Assembly (NCBI GenBank): GCA_004138175.2
Contig: RYFE02000038.1
Span: 1 to 46,448 of the forward strand
Length of the DNA: 46,448 nucleotides
Origin: Chloroflexales bacterium ZM16-3
Lineage (GTDB): Bacteria > Chloroflexota > Chloroflexia > Chloroflexales > Chloroflexaceae
Direction: 5' to 3'
A model generated the notes under the pieces. It did not search any database. It was not told where the DNA came from and saw only the letters and a list, made by a program, of their open reading frames with translations. Positions 42,768 to 46,448 of this stretch are shown here, piece by piece (within the stretch, counting starts at the first letter, position 1; the number at the start of each line of letters is the position of its first letter). Both the position numbers and the translations under genes were made by a program.

Positions 42768-43107
42768 GCACCCGCCGCTTAAGGTTCGAGGCCGGCCGAC
42801 GGAAGAGCAGCACATCAATAAACCCACGCGGGTAGCTTTGGGCAAAGCGCGGCACGCTGCCAGCGACCGCCCGCCAGATTCCGAGGGCCACCATCGAGAG
42901 CACCAGGGGCGCGAGGGCGATGATCGGGTTGATCGGCTGCCCGCCGAGCGAGGCATAGGCGATATAGGCAAATGCCAGCAAAATCATCATTCCCTGCCCG
43001 ACAAGCAGCAGCAGACGCGACTCGCGCAGGCGCATATAGGCGGCCAGGAAGGCCGAGACATACCAGATCTCAAACAAGATCACTACCAGAGTGAGCGAGA
43101 CAAGCAC
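42757..43107 (-). CDS. Hypothetical membrane protein (116 aa, three TM helices)
   Basis: GTG 43107 is preceded by AAGGAG eight bases upstream. Three hydrophobic helices (about 3-25, 32-54, 60-84) are followed by a basic cytoplasmic tail (R-R-P-A-S-N-L-K-R-R-V-R-T-K). No family is recognised. It lies upstream of glcD-glcE on the same strand but is separated from them by a palindrome, so co-transcription is uncertain. Confidence 0.65.
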   Translation of the reverse strand: MLVSLTLVVILFEIWYVSAFLAAYMRLRESRLLLLVGQGMMILLAFAYIAYASLGGQPINPIIALAPLVLSMVALGIWRAVAGSVPRFAQSYPRGFIDVLLFRRPASNLKRRVRTK

Positions 43108-43248
43108 AACGGGGGCTCCTTTATCTACAGATATGTGCGACCTTATGATAGCATATTCTTTCGGGGCGGGTGGGCGAACCTATGCTATAATCGCCCCCTG
43201 TTACGCAGAGCGCGCCACGGCGTATACCAGCACAGAGGGACAGAGCGC

Positions 43249-44001
43249 ATGGCAGATAGGCCAAGCATCACAGCATTCTTCCCGGCATGCAACGACGCCG
43301 GCACCATCGGGAGCATGGTTGTCAGCGTCATCGGCGCGCTTGAAGATCTCACTGACGACTACGAGGTCATCGTAGTGGAGAATGGCAGCACCGACTACAC
43401 CGTCGAGGTGCTCGAGTCGCTTGCCAGCCACTATGAGCGACTACGTGTGTTCACATATCGTCAGGCGCTCGGCTACGGCGGCGCGCTCCGCGTCGGGTTT
43501 GCCAGCGCCACCAAGGATCTGATCTTCTACACCGATGGTGACGCACAATACGACCCGCGTGAGATCAAGGTGCTCATTCCCGCCCTCACCAACAAGATTG
43601 ATATCGTCAACGGATGGAAGATCGACCGCGGCGACCCGCTGCACCGCAAGGTGATCGGGCGAGTCTATCATCACCTCGTCAAATTCCTCTTCGGCTTCAA
43701 GCTGCGCGATGTAGACTGTGACTTCCGCCTGATCCGGCGCGAGGTCTTCAATGTGATCGACCTCGAGTCCGACAGCGGGACGATCTGCCTGGAGCTGGTG
43801 AAGAAGCTCCAGGACGCCCAGTTTCGCTTCGCAGAGGTGCCGGTGCATCACTACCACCGTACCTACGGCCAGAGCCAGTTCTTCAACTTCCCCCGGCTCT
43901 GGCGCACCGGTATCCAGCTTATCCAGCTCTGGTGGAAGCTGGTGGTACGCCGCGAGCACATGCGCCGCATCGCCCGTCGCCGCGAGACCGCCCCCAAATA
44001 A
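43249..44001 (+). CDS. Family 2 glycosyltransferase (polyprenyl-phosphate sugar transferase type)
   Basis: 250 residues from ATG 43249 with GAGGGA eight bases upstream; the frame is open far upstream but that part overlaps the opposite gene. GT-A fold marks: F-F-P-A-C-N-D-A-G-T-I, V-V-E-N-G-S-T-D, and the DxD region Y-T-D-G-D-A-Q-Y-D-P (D96-D98), then D-V-D-C-D-F-R-L. No C-terminal membrane helices are present, in contrast to many bacterial members. It probably moves a sugar from a nucleotide donor to a lipid carrier. A TATAAT with TG-N (43181-43191) is a candidate extended -10 promoter. Confidence 0.85.
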   Translation: MADRPSITAFFPACNDAGTIGSMVVSVIGALEDLTDDYEVIVVENGSTDYTVEVLESLASHYERLRVFTYRQALGYGGALRVGFASATKDLIFYTDGDAQYDPREIKVLIPALTNKIDIVNGWKIDRGDPLHRKVIGRVYHHLVKFLFGFKLRDVDCDFRLIRREVFNVIDLESDSGTICLELVKKLQDAQFRFAEVPVHHYHRTYGQSQFFNFPRLWRTGIQLIQLWWKLVVRREHMRRIARRRETAPK

Positions 44002-44060
44002 GGACGCAGCAGATACGACGCGTCTACTGTGCCCTTAGAAGAAATTATACTGCTCGGAAA

Positions 44061-44246
44061 TTGAAATGTCCCATCGCGCCGTTGGGGAACGATGCGATTC
44101 TGACGCCGCAGCAGCAGGAGCACCTGGTGGCATGGCTCGATGCTGCCGTACGCAGCACCAAGGAAGCCATCACGTGGGTGGAGACGACCTTTCAGGTGCG
44201 CTACACCGAAAGTGGGATGCGCAAACTGCTCCAACGGATGGAGTAA
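44061..44246 (+). pseudogene. Remnant of an IS630-type transposase (N-terminal HTH)
   Basis: The frame reads L-T-P-Q-Q-Q-E-H-L-V-A-W-L-D, then W-V-E-T-T-F-Q-V-R-Y-T-E-S-G-M-R-K-L-L-Q-R-M-E and stops. This is the second helix-turn-helix of winged-helix/IS630 transposases, where intact members continue with a tyrosine-rich linker and the DDE domain. Neither is present, and no inverted repeats flank it. It is a 5' fragment lying between the glycosyltransferase and the glycoside hydrolase. Confidence 0.6.
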
Positions 44247-44306
44247 CGAGTAGCGCGAGAGCCAGAGTGACCAGATCGCGCCGATGCGGAGCTAGGGGTG
44301 CAGGTA

Positions 44307-45758
44307 TCACGGCACACGAGCACGAGTTATAAAGACAGCCTGGAAGCCGACTGTGATGATGATATGTACCCCATCCAAATCCAATTCGAGCGGCGGGGTG
44401 CCACCGCTCCGCGTCACTGCCGAGCGATAGGAGTTTGCTGCCAACCGCACCAGCACCTCGCTCCCGCTAGTCGACCAAAGCACATCGACAAATTCGTTTC
44501 CCTTCACAAATCGGTACGCCTCAACAGCCGAGCCATAGTCGGATGTAGCGCATACGCTCTGATACGATCCTACAGTCTCAATCAGCAGTTTATATGCGAT
44601 AAACGACGGACGCGGGTTCTGGTTCGCATCCAGGAGCCCCCCGCTGCGCCAGCCCGGCCCATTGAGCGTGTACCACGAAACTTGCTGGATATTCGCGGCG
44701 GCAGCCCGAGCCATGATACGCACAATGTGGTCGGCCTGTGCACTAAAAAACTCAGCATTAATAGGGGGGATGCACTCCTGGGTCTTCACATCTACCCAGC
44801 AGATCAGGCCGGTCTCATTCAGCCATAGCGGCTTACTCACCCCGTAGCGAGCCATCACCTCACGGAGGAATGCGGCCTTACCCAGCGTCCAGCCGCCGAG
44901 ATTAGTCCAGATATTTCCAAGGTCAGAGAGATCATGATCATAGAAGGGACTAATGTAGGATGGATAGGAATGGTAGGCGAGGATATCAAAAAAGTCGGCG
45001 GCACTGGAGCGCAGGATGCCCTCAAAAAACCGCTCGGGGGTACCACGCCCCACTATGGTGGTCTCAGGGCGATCAAGTAGCAGCCCTCCAATCACGATCT
45101 TCACATTCGGGTTGGCCGTGCGCATCGTCGGCACCACCGTCCGTAGCATCCGCCCATAGCGCTCGCCGCCGTAGTAGGGGTCATTGATATTTCCCCAGCA
45201 GCCATAAGGAGAGTTAGATGGCACTAGCCTCGGATCAACGTCGGGCTCGTTCCCCATCTCCCAGTAGGCCACATCATACTTGTACCGCTGCACCAGAGCG
45301 GCCATAAAGTTTGCAAAGTCGGGGAGGTATTGATCTTGGATCGCTGCACAGCCCGATCCAGTTACCGAAGCCCAGACCGGCGTGCCGCGGACAATCACCA
45401 CCGGGTTCATTCCCAGATTCTTTGCCTCCGCCACCGCCGCGTCGATCTGCGCGAGGGCTGCCCAGTTATAGGGTGCCCCGCGTATCGGCTCAACCTGGCT
45501 CCACAGCACACCATTCAGCCGAATCCAGTATGCCCCGAGGTTGCGCGCCTGCGCAGCGACTCGGCTGTCTCTAATCCCACTGATCGAGGTCTCAAACCCG
45601 AAGATCGATGGAGAGATTGGGCGCTCGATCAGTGGGAGATATATTCGGTTCGTCGGCGTCTGAGCCGATACAGGCAGTTGCGATAGGCCCAGGCAAGCGA
45701 GAAGTAAGAACAGCAGCGAGCCAAATTGTAGTGGAGGGGGAAAGCGATGGTGGAGCAT
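44307..45758 (-). CDS. Secreted glycoside hydrolase-like protein (clan GH-A type)
   Basis: 483 residues with a signal peptide (hydrophobic 12-27, cleavage likely after S-A-Q near 33) and a TIM-barrel pattern: W-I-R-L-N-G-V-L-W, V-A-Y-W-E-M-G-N-E-P-D (acid/base E171) and K-P-L-W-L-N-E-T-G-L (nucleophile E315). The two glutamates at strands 4 and 7 fit clan GH-A, with GH39- or GH5-like members as nearest guess. The substrate would be an extracellular polysaccharide. It ends with a beta-rich domain. Four cysteines near 137-187 and 320-328 could form disulfides. Divergent from the PspC gene. Confidence 0.78.
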   Translation of the reverse strand: MLHHRFPPPLQFGSLLFLLLACLGLSQLPVSAQTPTNRIYLPLIERPISPSIFGFETSISGIRDSRVAAQARNLGAYWIRLNGVLWSQVEPIRGAPYNWAALAQIDAAVAEAKNLGMNPVVIVRGTPVWASVTGSGCAAIQDQYLPDFANFMAALVQRYKYDVAYWEMGNEPDVDPRLVPSNSPYGCWGNINDPYYGGERYGRMLRTVVPTMRTANPNVKIVIGGLLLDRPETTIVGRGTPERFFEGILRSSAADFFDILAYHSYPSYISPFYDHDLSDLGNIWTNLGGWTLGKAAFLREVMARYGVSKPLWLNETGLICWVDVKTQECIPPINAEFFSAQADHIVRIMARAAAANIQQVSWYTLNGPGWRSGGLLDANQNPRPSFIAYKLLIETVGSYQSVCATSDYGSAVEAYRFVKGNEFVDVLWSTSGSEVLVRLAANSYRSAVTRSGGTPPLELDLDGVHIIITVGFQAVFITRARVP

Positions 45759-45907
45759 TTTTGCGAAAGTGGTACATTGGCAATCTAATGTCTGCGAACT
45801 GCCAGAAGTCTGCGCATTGTATCACAGTTCTATCGAGGATTAGAGCGCAACTCTTTGGTCCTCCACCACGTCCTATGGCCAGTGACGAGAAGGGAAAGGA
45901 GACCGCA

Positions 45908-46399
45908 ATGCAGACACCGCTACGACTGATGCGCAGCCGAGATGACAAGATGATCGCCGGCGTGGCTGGCGGGATTGGTCGATACCTCAACATTGACCCA
46001 GTGCTTGTGCGGCTGGCCTTTGTGCTGCTGGCACTGAGCGGGGCGACCCTGCTGATCTACCCGCTGCTCTGGATCATTATGCCCGAGGAGCCAGTTGGCT
46101 CGCCGCCTACCCAGCCCGGCGGACAGGTCTTTGTGGCCGAGGGGACACCCACGCAGCGCATCCGGATCGATCCGAGTACCGGAGCGCCTCAGCAGCCGCA
46201 GCAGGAGATTCCTATCCAGAACATTGGCGCTGGACAGCCCTCTGGGGCCGATCCAATGAGCCGCCAGCGCCTGCTGGGTGCGGTGCTGCTCGGCGTTGGA
46301 GCCTTCATCGCGATCAGGCTGCTCATCCCCGGTATCGGATCGCTGCTCATCCCGGCCCTGCTGATCGCCGGCGGGGTCTGGCTGCTCCGGCGAGGATGA
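45908..46399 (+). CDS. PspC domain membrane protein
   Basis: 163 residues from ATG 45908, with AAGGAG six bases upstream. The PspC domain fills about 5-60 (L-M-R-S-R-D-D-K-M-I-A-G-V-A-G-G-I-G-R-Y-L-N-I-D-P-V-L-V-R) with one membrane helix (I-Y-P-L-L-W-I-I-M-P). A Pro/Gln-rich linker (65-110) leads to two further hydrophobic helices (122-160). PspC domains occur in envelope-stress (phage shock) systems; no pspA gene is in the window. ATG 45878 is a possible earlier start. Confidence 0.88.
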   Translation: MQTPLRLMRSRDDKMIAGVAGGIGRYLNIDPVLVRLAFVLLALSGATLLIYPLLWIIMPEEPVGSPPTQPGGQVFVAEGTPTQRIRIDPSTGAPQQPQQEIPIQNIGAGQPSGADPMSRQRLLGAVLLGVGAFIAIRLLIPGIGSLLIPALLIAGGVWLLRRG

Positions 46400-46411
46400 C
46401 AACATAAATAG

Positions 46412-46448
46412 GCAATACCGCAAAAGTCACGCGGTGACGTAAACGGGG
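46412..46448. mobile_element. MITE-like element, copy 4 (left end only, cut by window edge)
   Basis: GCAATACCGCAAAAGTCACG matches the terminal inverted repeat of copies 1-3 at the first 12 bases and then diverges. The rest lies outside the window, so neither length nor target duplication can be judged. Confidence 0.5.

Noticed and set aside
42751-43248. N-terminal extension of the glycosyltransferase
   Set aside because: The frame is open but runs antisense to the small membrane protein gene, has no family match, and the ATG at 43249 has a good ribosome binding site and starts the GT-A fold.

Overview
The window is high-G+C bacterial DNA. The gene content best fits a Chloroflexota bacterium of the filamentous anoxygenic phototroph group that fixes CO2 by the Calvin cycle (Oscillochloris / Chloroploca / Viridilinea type). 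This is inferred from a red-type RuBisCO operon (cbbL-cbbS-cbbX-prk) lying among DUF6483, VanW, DUF512, PIG-L and GAF-rich two-component genes. No photosynthesis gene is present in the window, so a Calvin-cycle Chloroflexota of another branch is not excluded.

Layout. 1-1340 is a degraded, gene-poor segment: the start of a receiver protein on the minus strand, a small ORF split by a 123-bp MITE, and a relic GAF fragment. 1341-5652 is a response regulator, a GAF/PAS histidine kinase and a cobalamin/radical-SAM-like protein without iron-sulfur cysteines. 5882-12658 holds an FAH-family hydrolase, an AddB-like nuclease, a PIG-L deacetylase, an HtrA lipoprotein protease and TatA. 12722-14848 is a second OmpR/kinase pair. 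14894-18906 (minus) is the Calvin-cycle operon, divergent from a NarL-type kinase/regulator pair (19107-21096) and a sigma-54-type activator with a shortened DNA-binding end. 22727-27136 (minus) holds an MBL hydrolase, a VanW protein, DUF6483, a 65-aa protein and a HPr-kinase-like protein with a broken P-loop. 27317-30769 is a DUF512 radical SAM protein and a GAF-GAF-HD-GYP phosphodiesterase. Then come recJ, a PotD-like lipoprotein next to a large hybrid kinase, gpmI, a polyphosphate glucokinase-like ROK protein, glcE-glcD, a GT2 glycosyltransferase, an IS630-like remnant, a secreted glycoside hydrolase and a PspC protein.

How they work together. The cbb genes make RuBisCO, its activase and phosphoribulokinase. 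GlcD/GlcE could oxidise the glycolate formed by RuBisCO oxygenation, and GpmI interconverts 3- and 2-phosphoglycerate. The kinase/regulator pair facing the cbb operon is the obvious candidate for its control. At least ten signalling proteins are encoded, so the region is heavily regulatory.

The most unusual layer is repetitive DNA: (i) a MITE family with 8-bp target duplications and two copies that are exact reverse complements; (ii) several unrelated 7-bp tandem repeats, usually arranged as repeat - spacer - inverted repeat, three of which lie inside coding sequence without breaking frame; (iii) long perfect intergenic hairpins, three of which share a CCAGC-(A/G)A-AGCTGG tip with unrelated but perfectly paired arms.
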